Below, piece by piece: positions 26,536-34,606 of a stretch of 64,000 nucleotides of DNA (the stretch's first letter is position 1; every line of letters starts with the position of its first letter). The DNA is from Armatimonadetes bacterium Uphvl-Ar1 (GTDB lineage: Bacteria; Armatimonadota; Fimbriimonadia; Fimbriimonadales; Fimbriimonadaceae), in assembly GCA_002162075.1 (NCBI GenBank), contig CP021423.1, positions 2,914,001 through 2,978,000 on the forward strand, given 5' to 3'. The notes under the pieces were generated by a model. That model was not told the origin of the DNA. It saw only the letters and a list, made by a program, of their open reading frames with translations, and did no database searches. A program made the translations under genes and the position numbers.

Positions 26536-26547
26536 AGTATACATAAT
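26536..26547. promoter_or_regulatory. Abutting divergent -10 boxes (TATACT minus, CATAAT plus)
   Basis: The 24-base gap between divergent start codons holds TATACT on the minus strand (26536-26541), six bases before ATG 26529. CATAAT on the plus strand (26542-26547) is six bases before ATG 26554. TTGCTG at 26519-26524 could be the plus -35 at a 17-base spacing. Both transcripts would be leaderless. Confidence 0.65.
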
Positions 26548-26553
26548 AGGGGA

Positions 26554-27669
26554 ATGACGCTTTCCACTTTAATCGTTGCTTCCGCGCTGATTCAACCGAG
26601 ACCGTATTTGTTGTTAGGAGAACGAAGTCGGCGCATCACGCCTCGCCCAGTCGTTGCCTCTTTTGATGCGAATAATAAGCCGTTTACGCTCGCCGCAGAT
26701 GGCACCGTGAGGTTCTTCGACAATCCTTTGCTCGACCCTGTTCGACTCGGGAAGATTTCAGAGGCAGATACACCCCAATTCGATTTGACTTCGGAGCAGA
26801 AGAAAGATGTCGCGGATGCGATCAAGGCGCATAAGGCAATGTGGGGAGACATTCCTTGGAACCAATTTGCTGGTTTGATTTTTGTCCCTCGGCCCGGTTT
26901 TGCCGAGTTTGGGTTGACAGATCGCCACAATAAAATTTGGTTCTACAGCACTCAGGATGGCAAATTGTTGCGGAAACTTGCCCTGAAATACAAGAAACCC
27001 ACGCCGTTTGCACCGATCGAATTTAGCATGACAAACGACGGTGCTTATGTTCTTACGAGAAATTCTCATACTCGCATGGCCTATATCTTTGATGGTAAGT
27101 CTGGGAGTGAGCTTTACAGTTTCCCGGTGAAGATCTTTGATATTCCGATGTTGTCGGCAACGGGGGAGTTTTATATCATGAAAAATACGATTCTCGAAGT
27201 ATATGACTTGAAATCGGGGGAAAAAAAGTCACCAGATATCAAATTGGTGGGCGATGAATGCGGCTCGGGAGTTGTATCTCCCGATGGCAAGCTCATTGCT
27301 TATGCAAACTACATGAAAGGACAGCGAGCTGGGAGCATGATTCTCGATCTGGCGACAGGAAAATCAAGACCTATTGTTGCGACTTTGAAGATGTTTCGTC
27401 CCAAATTCTTTACTCCAGATTCTAAAGAAGTGATCATGCACGAACCCCGGTTTTTGCACTTCGTTGATGTGGCGACTGGACAACACACTCGGAGTTACAA
27501 TAGCGGCTATCCAGATATCTGGGATACGATTGACGACTTGAGCTTTAGCCCCGATGGAAAAAACCTTGCGTTGATCCCCAATCATGCCGTTGATCCGTTC
27601 GTGGATTATTTTTGTCTTGTTGATCTGACCCAAAAAGCCGTTAGAAAAGTGGACAAAATCGGCCCCTAG
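26554..27669 (+). CDS. WD40-like beta-propeller protein
   Basis: 371 residues with repeated blade-like segments, including GVVSPDGKLIAYANY and LSFSPDGKNLALIPNH typical of WD40/PD40 propellers, plus about 130 N-terminal residues (FFDNPLLDPVRLGKISEAD and following). A short hydrophobic N-terminus suggests export but is not a clear signal peptide. No enzyme motif seen; probably a binding scaffold. It diverges from the secreted 24764-26529 gene through a shared 24-base promoter, so the two may act together. A terminator overlaps its stop. Confidence 0.7.
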   Translation: MTLSTLIVASALIQPRPYLLLGERSRRITPRPVVASFDANNKPFTLAADGTVRFFDNPLLDPVRLGKISEADTPQFDLTSEQKKDVADAIKAHKAMWGDIPWNQFAGLIFVPRPGFAEFGLTDRHNKIWFYSTQDGKLLRKLALKYKKPTPFAPIEFSMTNDGAYVLTRNSHTRMAYIFDGKSGSELYSFPVKIFDIPMLSATGEFYIMKNTILEVYDLKSGEKKSPDIKLVGDECGSGVVSPDGKLIAYANYMKGQRAGSMILDLATGKSRPIVATLKMFRPKFFTPDSKEVIMHEPRFLHFVDVATGQHTRSYNSGYPDIWDTIDDLSFSPDGKNLALIPNHAVDPFVDYFCLVDLTQKAVRKVDKIGP

Positions 27670-27694
27670 CTTCTGAGAAGTCGGAGCCGATTTT
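27655..27694 (+). terminator. Intrinsic terminator overlapping the end of the propeller gene
   Basis: Stem AAAATCGGC (27655-27663) pairs with GCCGATTTT (27686-27694), followed by further T. It lies between convergent genes and may serve both directions, since the 5' arm is A-rich. Confidence 0.75.
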
Positions 27695-27722
27695 TAGCGA
27701 AAGTTGGCCGGGGCCAAACTTG

Positions 27723-28328
27723 TCAGACGATTCTCGCCATCGCGTCAAAGTCGTGGCGGAAGTGGGGGAATCCTTCCTCGGCGGGGACGCCCATCGCGAC
27801 GATGGCGGGAATTTGGGCGTGAGCGGGCAGGTTGTAGAGCGCTTTGACTTGCTCGGGATCGAATCCGAGCATGGCGCTGGTGGCAAATCCGTGGGACTGG
27901 GCGGCAAGGAGAAGGAAGCTCATGAAGCTATAGCCTTGGGCTCGGCCCCACCAGTGGAAATCGGCTTCTGAATAGTTGGCGAAATGGTCGCGGATTTGTT
28001 TGGCGACTTCAGCCTCGCGGTCTTTCATGCCGGGGTGGACGGTATTTTCGACATTGTCAATCGCTTCGGTCATGTCGGTGTAGATGACGAAGGTGACGGC
28101 GGATGCACCGACTTGGTGTTGACCGTAGGCGGCTTGCATGAGTTTTTGCTTGTCGTCCTCGGTTTTAACGGCGATGATGCGCCAAGGTTGGATGTTCCAA
28201 GGGGATGGAGCGAGTCCGGCAAGATCGACGAGTTGGCGGATAGTTTCATCTGAGATAGGTTCACCGGTGTACTTGCGGGTTGATTTACGGGCGTGGATGG
28301 CCTGTGAGACGGATAGTTCGTTTTGCAT
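27723..28328 (-). CDS. Nitroreductase family protein
   Basis: FMN-dependent NAD(P)H oxidoreductase of the nitroreductase family, 201 residues, cytosolic homodimer. The FMN-phosphate-binding opening is present (AIHARKSTRKYTGEPIS), with APSPWNIQPWRIIAV, the mid-protein hydrophobic helix and GFDPEQVKALYNLPAHAQIPAIVAMGVP. Start ATG 28328 was chosen over upstream in-frame codons because the conserved motif begins about 18 residues later. Natural substrate unknown. Confidence 0.9.
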   Translation of the reverse strand: MQNELSVSQAIHARKSTRKYTGEPISDETIRQLVDLAGLAPSPWNIQPWRIIAVKTEDDKQKLMQAAYGQHQVGASAVTFVIYTDMTEAIDNVENTVHPGMKDREAEVAKQIRDHFANYSEADFHWWGRAQGYSFMSFLLLAAQSHGFATSAMLGFDPEQVKALYNLPAHAQIPAIVAMGVPAEEGFPHFRHDFDAMARIV

Positions 28329-28394
28329 CAAGGGAATTCTACGCCTCAAATGCAAGAATGTTGTACGGCTCGTTTCGTAATTGCGAAAAAAGTC

Positions 28395-29456
28395 TTATTT
28401 GTTAATCGTTATGGTGCCCGGAGTGCCTTCGGTGCCTTTGATGGTAATTGCAATTGGGGTGAATTGTTTGATGACCCAGGCCATGGTTTTGAGGCGGCGG
28501 GTGATATTTGAAGTGGAATATGTGGTCGGGCCATCAGCGAGGCAGGCAGGAAGCAGGAGTTGATCGGCGAGGTAGGGGTCAACGGTCGCGGTGGTTTGAA
28601 TGAATGTGGTGAATTGTTCCCAAGCACGGGCGACGACTTCGGACGGTTTTCCTCCCCGATTCAAGCATGCAGAAGTGGAACCATATCCGCGCTCATATTT
28701 AATCCAGAACGTGACACAGAGTCCGGGTTCGGGGCCATTCATTTCAATTTGGTCGACCTGATCCCCGTAGCCGGCTTCGGTGATGAGTTTGAGGCTGGCG
28801 GTGACGGCATCGGCGATAAATTGGCTGTGAGTGTCGCAGGCAGTGATCCGGGCACCAGCGGCAATGACACCACCGCGCTGAGACCAGTGGAGGGGCTCGA
28901 ATGCACTCGGTTCGACTTCGATATGGATTTGTCCGCGTCCAGCAAAGCCGAATCCAGCTTGATGAATGCTTGGGTAGATACCGATGCCCTGGGCGGCGTG
29001 GGCAGGGGCGGTTGCAAGTTCAAATTCGTCGAAGGTGAGGGTGTTGTTGTTGTGGGTTTCACCGTTAAGAGAGAGCGTGCTGATGGCTCCGGTTCGGGCG
29101 AGGATTGGGGCAAGTGTTTGAGCAACGACAAGGGTGTTGCCGGGTGACCGCCCGGAGCCCGAGCGGGGAATATCGTGGCTGAAATGGATTCGCCGGGGGA
29201 GGTTTTTGGGGGTGAAAGTGAGGGTTTCGGAGCCAATGTCATCATCTTCGAGATCGGCGTTCGTTGATTTGCCCAGGGCTTGAAGGACGGCGAAGTCTTC
29301 GGGCGATATTCCTGGTTTTCGGGTTGCACCTCTTATGGAATGAATTTGAAGGGGTTTTTGAGTGAGGGCACTCATGCAGAGCGCGGTTTTGAGAAGGGCT
29401 CCTCCCCCTTCGCCGTAACTGCCGTTGAGTGTGACCGGGCTTTCTGCGGTGGGCAT
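28395..29456 (-). CDS. RNA 3'-terminal phosphate cyclase-like protein (RtcA family), catalytic His replaced
   Basis: 353 residues with the RtcA fold signatures: GSYGEGGGALLKTALCMSAL at the start, IRGATRKPGISPED, and YLADQLLLPACLA near the C-terminus. RtcA forms 2',3'-cyclic phosphate ends through an adenylated His (His309 in E. coli, in PSCHLLTN). Aligning by eye, this protein has Arg321 there (ITRRLKTMAW), so it may not adenylate RNA, as in the eukaryotic relative Rcl1. No RtcB or RtcR gene is near. Its ATG lies ten bases after the stop of the Cys-rich membrane protein gene, and with efp they form a minus-strand run. Confidence 0.75.
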   Translation of the reverse strand: MPTAESPVTLNGSYGEGGGALLKTALCMSALTQKPLQIHSIRGATRKPGISPEDFAVLQALGKSTNADLEDDDIGSETLTFTPKNLPRRIHFSHDIPRSGSGRSPGNTLVVAQTLAPILARTGAISTLSLNGETHNNNTLTFDEFELATAPAHAAQGIGIYPSIHQAGFGFAGRGQIHIEVEPSAFEPLHWSQRGGVIAAGARITACDTHSQFIADAVTASLKLITEAGYGDQVDQIEMNGPEPGLCVTFWIKYERGYGSTSACLNRGGKPSEVVARAWEQFTTFIQTTATVDPYLADQLLLPACLADGPTTYSTSNITRRLKTMAWVIKQFTPIAITIKGTEGTPGTITINK

Positions 29457-29465
29457 GGGAGGGGG

Positions 29466-30566
29466 TTAGATTTTGAGTTTCCAGATGAGGAACTCAAGGA
29501 CTTTGATGGCATAGGCGAGGGCTACGAGGGCAAGAACAAAGAGGATGATTTCGTTGTAAGGAACAGCGCCGCCATCGATAGAGGTTGCTCGGGCGGAATC
29601 ATCCGAAGCGGTTTGCACTGCGTTCAATGTGACGGTCTTGTAAACGCCATCGACCCCGCGAAGGGCGGACTGAATTCCATCAGCCATAACCGGGCGAAGA
29701 GCGATATAGGATGCGGCAATTCCCATGATTGTGATGGGGAGGAAAAGATTGTATTTATGCTTTTGGTGCTCGTTGTAGATTACGCATTGACGGCACCGTT
29801 CGGCTTTGGCGGCGGGGCTGAGTTTGGTGTTTTTTGGAATAAATTTTGATGCGGCGATCATATCTTTGGAGATAACTTTGTTCTCCATTGCTGTTTTGAT
29901 CACGCTCTCTTCGCACATACAGCCGACGCGTTCTTTCCAGCAGGTTCGTTTGGCGTGGTAGATCGGGCATCGTTCGCGGACGAACTTGCGGCAGTAGGGG
30001 AGTTGCCAGCATTTGCCGAGGAACTGGTTGCGGACATCCTTTTCCTCTTTCATGCCTTTGCCGTACTTCATCTGTTCGGCCTTGGCCCCCTGTTCGAGGC
30101 GAATTTTGGTGGCTTGGATGGCGGCGGCGAGCACCATCAGAATGCCAATGAGCACGGCGGGATATCCAGCCGTGGAGAGATAAGTGATGGCGTTGCCTTG
30201 GAGTTCGCCGCCTTGGCCTTGTATGGCAAGGGGGAGATACCAAGATGATAGAGCGAGGGCAAGGCCCACGATCAGGAGAATTGGCCCGGAGACTTCTTCG
30301 CCCCAGAAGAGCCAGGCGGCTCCGATTCCGGCGGCAAGAATGCCCCAGAGAGCGGCTTGGCGGAAATAGTCTTGGTATTTGAGTGCTTGAGCGAGCGCCT
30401 GTGGGTCGGCGTTTCCTGATCCAAAAACGTGCCAGATGAGAACGGCGATCCCAACCACTGCGGCGAGCAAGCCGCCCGTGAACATGAGCTTGGCGGCACC
30501 GTCGACGAATCCGACGATTGTGTCGCTGAGTACGTTGCTCTTGTAGTTTGGATTGGGTCGGCCCAT
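29466..30566 (-). CDS. Multi-pass membrane protein with an eight-cysteine cytoplasmic or periplasmic domain
   Basis: 366 residues, no known family recognised. Four hydrophobic segments (about residues 28-48, 70-88, 93-113, 133-151) precede a charged soluble stretch (about 155-270). That stretch carries Cys186, 192, 200, 209, 216, 218, 258 and 261, including CMC and CRQC, a pattern fit for zinc or Fe-S binding. Two more membrane segments follow (about 273-290 and 343-362). The N-terminus (GRPNPNYKS) is soluble. It lies ten bases after efp and ten before the RtcA-like gene, so it probably belongs to their operon. Confidence 0.65.
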   Translation of the reverse strand: MGRPNPNYKSNVLSDTIVGFVDGAAKLMFTGGLLAAVVGIAVLIWHVFGSGNADPQALAQALKYQDYFRQAALWGILAAGIGAAWLFWGEEVSGPILLIVGLALALSSWYLPLAIQGQGGELQGNAITYLSTAGYPAVLIGILMVLAAAIQATKIRLEQGAKAEQMKYGKGMKEEKDVRNQFLGKCWQLPYCRKFVRERCPIYHAKRTCWKERVGCMCEESVIKTAMENKVISKDMIAASKFIPKNTKLSPAAKAERCRQCVIYNEHQKHKYNLFLPITIMGIAASYIALRPVMADGIQSALRGVDGVYKTVTLNAVQTASDDSARATSIDGGAVPYNEIILFVLALVALAYAIKVLEFLIWKLKI

Positions 30567-30575
30567 GGGTTTACA

Positions 30576-31145
30576 TCATTTTTTGACGCGTTCGAGGTAT
30601 TCGCCGGTTCTTGTATCTACTTTGACAATTTCGCCTTCTTTGACAAAGAAGGGCACGTTCACAACGGCTCCGGTTTCGAGAGTTGCGGGCTTGCCGCTTC
30701 CTCCTGTGACGGTGTCGCCTTTGTGGCTCGGATCCGTTTGGGTGACTTCAAGTTCAACAAAGTTGGGGATTTCATAGCCGAGCATTTCGCTGCCAGCGCG
30801 GAGAGCGAGAACTTCCATTTCCTCTTTGAGGAATTTGGCTTGATCGCCGAAGACGGATTCATCAACGGGGAATTGCTCGTATGAATCGAGATCCATGAGG
30901 ACGAGTTCTTGACCTTGTCGGTAGAGGTATTGATAGTTGATTTTTTCAAGAAATACGTCGTCGAATTTTTCGCCAGATCGGAATGTTTTCTCGAAAGTTG
31001 CTCCGGTTTTGAGCTTGCGGAGTTTCGTCCGGACAAAGGCGGGGCCTTTTCCGGGTTTGACGTGCTGAAATTCAAGAATTTGGTGTACTTCCCCATCAAG
31101 GTAGAACGCCATACCGGGTTTGAAGCTGCTGGTATCGATTGCCAC
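30576..31145 (-). CDS. efp: Translation elongation factor P
   Basis: Stimulates peptide-bond formation at polyproline stretches. 189 residues in three OB-like domains. The tip loop reads HVKPGKGPAFVRTKL with Lys33 at the modifiable position, and the C-terminal domain has DPSHKGDTVTGGSGKPATLETG and VPFFVKEGEIVKVDTRTGEYL. Start is GTG 31145, seven bases after a Shine-Dalgarno AGAGGA. No epmA/epmB or earP gene is in the window, so the modification type cannot be told. Start of a run with the Cys-rich membrane protein and the RtcA-like gene. Confidence 0.96.
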   Translation of the reverse strand: MAIDTSSFKPGMAFYLDGEVHQILEFQHVKPGKGPAFVRTKLRKLKTGATFEKTFRSGEKFDDVFLEKINYQYLYRQGQELVLMDLDSYEQFPVDESVFGDQAKFLKEEMEVLALRAGSEMLGYEIPNFVELEVTQTDPSHKGDTVTGGSGKPATLETGAVVNVPFFVKEGEIVKVDTRTGEYLERVKK

Positions 31146-31199
31146 AGAAAAGTCCTCTTGTTGTTGAGTTCAATCTTACTCTATTTGAGTTCGATGAGT

Positions 31200-32339
31200 T
31201 TAGAGTCGGCCGATGGGATTGACGGGTTTACCGTTGACTCGCACTTCAAAGTGGAGGTGGGGGCCAGTGCTGTATCCAGTTGAACCAACCGCGGCGATGC
31301 GCTGTCCGGTGGTGACGTTTTGACCGACGCTGACATAGAGACGGGAGCAGTGACCGTAGAGAGTGGAGATTCCGCCACCATGGTCGATGACGACGGTGTT
31401 CCCGTATCCACGGAGGTAGGCGGCGGTGATGACTTTTCCGGCTCCAGCGGCTTTGATCGGGGTTCCGGTTGGAGCGGCCCAGTCAACACCAGTGTGCATT
31501 TTTGAACGACCGGAAATTGGGTGTCTTCGCATTCCGAACTTTGAGGACATCCTGCCCGAGACCGGTTGAATGAACTTGCCTTTAAAGATCGCAACAGAAC
31601 CAGCGGATTTGGCTTGGATCGCGGCGATCTGGGATTCCAATCGCTGGGATTGACGTTCCATTTCGTTGAGCTGATCTTCGATCTGATTCTCTTGGGCTTT
31701 GAGGACACTGAAAATTTGTTTCTTTTTTGACCGAATAGTCTGGAGTTCAGCGATTTCGGCTTCTTGATTTATGACTAATTCGGCGATGCGGGTTACGCTG
31801 AGGTCTCGTTCCTTTTTCTTGGAGAGGACGGAGTCTCGAAGAACCCGGACTTCATTAAAGATTTTCCGGTCGTAGTCGGCAATTCTTTCGAGAAGGGCTT
31901 TCCGGGCGGCAAGATCGCTGATCGATTCGGCATCAGCAAGAATGGTGATCGGGGAAGCTTCGCCTTGGACGTAGATCGCCCGGATTCGTTGTCCTACTTT
32001 GCGTTTGACGTCGTCTAGCTTTTCGGTTTGGACGCGAAGCTCGGTGGCGAGTCGTTGTTGTTCTTTTTTGTTGAACGCAAGGTCGTCTTCTGTCTTTTGG
32101 AGTTTGGCCTCCATTTTTGACATCTGCTCATCCACCTTGTGGACTTCGTCCATCATTCCGCCGACTTCCGCTTCTTTCTTGCGGAGTTGTGATCGGAGCG
32201 CGTTGCGTTTGTCTTTGACTTTGGAAAGCGATTGGGACAGGCTACTTTTCTTGGCCTTGTCCTTACTGGAAAGTTGGGCAAATGTGCCGACGCTCGCGAA
32301 GACGAGGATGATGACGAGAAGGGGAGTGATTCGTTTCAT
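31200..32339 (-). CDS. EnvC-like murein hydrolase factor, coiled coil plus M23 peptidase domain
   Basis: Secreted protein of 379 residues. Signal peptide (LLVIILVFASVGTFA), two long coiled-coil stretches (about residues 25-115 and 165-240), then a C-terminal LytM/M23 domain. Zinc-site motifs are HTGVDWAAPTGTPI and GPHLHFEVRVNG, both with their His and Asp residues kept, so unlike E. coli EnvC it may itself cut peptidoglycan. It overlaps ftsX by ATGA, so FtsEX likely controls it during division or elongation. Comparable to the PcsB/CwlO arrangement. Confidence 0.9.
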   Translation of the reverse strand: MKRITPLLVIILVFASVGTFAQLSSKDKAKKSSLSQSLSKVKDKRNALRSQLRKKEAEVGGMMDEVHKVDEQMSKMEAKLQKTEDDLAFNKKEQQRLATELRVQTEKLDDVKRKVGQRIRAIYVQGEASPITILADAESISDLAARKALLERIADYDRKIFNEVRVLRDSVLSKKKERDLSVTRIAELVINQEAEIAELQTIRSKKKQIFSVLKAQENQIEDQLNEMERQSQRLESQIAAIQAKSAGSVAIFKGKFIQPVSGRMSSKFGMRRHPISGRSKMHTGVDWAAPTGTPIKAAGAGKVITAAYLRGYGNTVVIDHGGGISTLYGHCSRLYVSVGQNVTTGQRIAAVGSTGYSTGPHLHFEVRVNGKPVNPIGRL

Positions 32340-33223
32340 CTGGGGGTGGCTTCCTTAGGATTTTCACGAATAGCTAAATTGCTGCAGATATAGCCGTAGA
32401 TGGCTCCAGCAAGGGCTAGGCTGAACATGGTTGCGAAGAGCGGGAATGGGGCAACTTTGCTGAATGGTATTCCGCTCATTACTTTGAGGATGACACCGTG
32501 ACCGATCCACAGGATGAGCGTTGCGCAGAGGGCACCGAGGACACCGTGGGTGATTCCTTCTATGAGAAGTGGAATGCGAACCGTTGATTTTGCCGCTCCA
32601 ACGAGTTCCATGATGCGGAGTTCTTTCCTTCGCGAATTCATCGTCAGTCGGATCGTGTTGTAGATCAAGATGCCGCCAGTGATCAGGGTGACGATTCCGA
32701 GAGCGAGTCCCAGCCAACGGAGAGAGGCCATCACTTCTTGGAGGAAATCTTGAACTTCCCCCGAAAGCTGTACGCCATCGTTTGGGGCAACTTCGGGCAT
32801 GTTGCTGACGAGGCCCTTGACTTCGTTGACTTTCTCGAGGTTCTTGAAGGTCACGGTATAAGTATCGGGCATAGGGTTGTCAAGTTCAAGTCCGGCAGTG
32901 ATGGCGGGCTCCTCTTTTTTCCACTCGGCCCAGACTTCGGCTTTTGATTTGAACGAGACGCCATTCACGCCTTCGAGTTTCTTGATTTGGTTTCCTAGGT
33001 TAGTGACTTGGTCGGGAGTGGCATCCTGACGGGCAAAAACCTTCATTTCAAACTTAGAGACTTGTTCGTTGACGTATTTGCTCAGACCAACATAAGTGAG
33101 GGTGAATCCACCGACGATGACGAGGGCGAGGGCTGATGCAACGATGGAAGCGAAGGTCATGCCCCGATTCCGACGGAGGCTGATGATTGCTTCTGAGAGC
33201 AGGAATTCGATTCGATCAAGCAT
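32336..33223 (-). CDS. ftsX: Cell division permease-like protein FtsX
   Basis: Inner-membrane partner of FtsE that passes ATP-driven changes to a murein hydrolase. 295 residues: one N-terminal membrane helix (about 24-44), a periplasmic loop with FtsX features, then three C-terminal helices (about 170-190, 220-245, 260-280). RRNRGMTFASIVASALALVIVGGF near the start is typical. It overlaps ftsE by eight bases upstream and the M23 gene by four bases downstream, so all three are translationally coupled. Confidence 0.94.
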   Translation of the reverse strand: MLDRIEFLLSEAIISLRRNRGMTFASIVASALALVIVGGFTLTYVGLSKYVNEQVSKFEMKVFARQDATPDQVTNLGNQIKKLEGVNGVSFKSKAEVWAEWKKEEPAITAGLELDNPMPDTYTVTFKNLEKVNEVKGLVSNMPEVAPNDGVQLSGEVQDFLQEVMASLRWLGLALGIVTLITGGILIYNTIRLTMNSRRKELRIMELVGAAKSTVRIPLLIEGITHGVLGALCATLILWIGHGVILKVMSGIPFSKVAPFPLFATMFSLALAGAIYGYICSNLAIRENPKEATPR

Positions 33224-34043
33224 GAGGAGGCTCGGTGGCTGTCTCGGTTGGGTTGACGGTTGGTTGGGAAAGGGGTTCAGCGATCAAGACGTTTAGCGGA
33301 TTGCTCGATGTTTCTTCGGGAGTACTCATTTCAGGGACGAATGCTGGTTCGCGGTGGGTTCCGGTGGCATCAATTTCTTCGTCAACAAGCCCGGCATTCA
33401 TCATGATGACTCGCTTACCGGCCCGTTCAACTTGATTGACATCATGAGTTGCAACGACGATGGTCGTTCCTTGAGCGTTAAGTTCGAGAAGGATGTTAAT
33501 AATTTCGTCGCTGTGCGCGGGATCCAGGTTCCCGGTTGGTTCATCCGCGAGGAGCAGTGGTGGATTGTTGATCAGGGCCCTGGCGATGGCGACCCGTTGC
33601 TGTTCTCCTCCGCTGAGTTCGGTGGGATAGGCGTCGGCGCGTTGGAGAATGTTAACTCGTTCTAGAATTGTGGGCACTTGGTCGCGGACTTCGGCTTTCG
33701 TCCGACCGATGGCCCGCATTGCATAACCGACGTTTTCCCAAACTTTCTTGTTGGGGAGCAATCCGAAATCTTGAGGGACGATCCCGATTTGGCGCCGCAG
33801 TTCGGGGATTTCTTCCGGGGTGACCTGGGAGAGTGGGCGATTATTGAGAATGACTTCGCCTTTAGTTGGTTTGATTTGGGAGCTCAGCAGGCGAATGATC
33901 GTGGACTTACCGCTTCCGGTTTGACCGCACAGAAAAACAAACTCGCCTTTTTCTACATTGAGACTGACTCCGCGGAGTCCAGCGACGTAATCGTTGTAGC
34001 TGACTTCGACCTTGCGGAGCGAGATGTACGGTTCTTGGGCCAT
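33216..34043 (-). CDS. ftsE: Cell division ATP-binding protein FtsE
   Basis: ABC ATPase partner of FtsX. From ATG 34043 it has 275 residues. Walker A is GQTGSGKST (near residue 40), signature [15 protein letters not shown], Walker [13 protein letters not shown] and the H-loop VVATHD. The C-terminal 45 residues beyond the ATPase core are Thr/Pro/Glu-rich and unusual in length. The start was set at [16 protein letters not shown] because upstream in-frame residues are not conserved and run into the divergent thioesterase region. First gene of ftsE-ftsX-M23. Confidence 0.95.
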   Translation of the reverse strand: MAQEPYISLRKVEVSYNDYVAGLRGVSLNVEKGEFVFLCGQTGSGKSTIIRLLSSQIKPTKGEVILNNRPLSQVTPEEIPELRRQIGIVPQDFGLLPNKKVWENVGYAMRAIGRTKAEVRDQVPTILERVNILQRADAYPTELSGGEQQRVAIARALINNPPLLLADEPTGNLDPAHSDEIINILLELNAQGTTIVVATHDVNQVERAGKRVIMMNAGLVDEEIDATGTHREPAFVPEMSTPEETSSNPLNVLIAEPLSQPTVNPTETATEPPHA

Positions 34044-34138
34044 GGGTTCGATGGACGAGACGTTTGGAAGATGGTACCCGTGTGAATTGCTGGGGGTTCC
34101 AGAATCGTGGGGTTTTGATCTGGTAAACCGGGACCGCA

Positions 34139-34564
34139 ATGAAAAGTGTGACGGTAGAACGGATTCGGATTCGGTACGGGGAAACGGATCAGATGGGCCA
34201 CGTTTACTACGGGAACTACATGTTGTTTTTTGAGCAGGCCCGTGCAGCTTGGTGTCGGGAACGGGGCGCTCCATACAAAGAGATTGAAGCGATGGGTTAC
34301 AAATTGCCCTGCGTTGAGGTGTGGACGAAGTACCGTGGCGAGATCAAATATGATGATGTGATCGCGGTTCGAGTTTGGGTGGAGGAAGCGCGTCGAGCGG
34401 CGATGCAATTTCAATATGAGATCGTCAACGAAAGTAGTTGGAAGTCAGTTACCGAAGGCTACACCTGGCATGTTGTGGTTGACGAGACAATGAAAGCGGT
34501 GAGCATCCCGCCTTTTATTCGCGAAATGATTGAAAAAGAGCCTGAAAATAGCGATTCGGCGTAG
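34139..34564 (+). CDS. Acyl-CoA thioesterase, 4-hydroxybenzoyl-CoA thioesterase/YbgC type
   Basis: Hotdog-fold thioesterase of 141 residues. The active-site loop has the family pattern RYGETDQMGHVYYGNYMLFFEQAR, with the catalytic Asp at the DQMGHV position. Cytosolic; hydrolyses acyl-CoA or acyl-ACP of unknown chain. It diverges from ftsE over 95 bases and precedes the large metalloprotease gene by 42. Confidence 0.9.
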   Translation: MKSVTVERIRIRYGETDQMGHVYYGNYMLFFEQARAAWCRERGAPYKEIEAMGYKLPCVEVWTKYRGEIKYDDVIAVRVWVEEARRAAMQFQYEIVNESSWKSVTEGYTWHVVVDETMKAVSIPPFIREMIEKEPENSDSA

Positions 34565-34594
34565 AATCCGCAACTTTATTTTTAGAGATTGGGA

Positions 34595-34600
34595 TAGAGT
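34595..34600 (+). promoter_or_regulatory. -10-like TAGAGT six bases before ATG 34607
   Basis: TAGAGT, then GAAGTT, then the ATG of the metalloprotease gene; the spacing matches the leaderless pattern seen elsewhere in the window. Confidence 0.5.
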
Positions 34601-34606
34601 GAAGTT

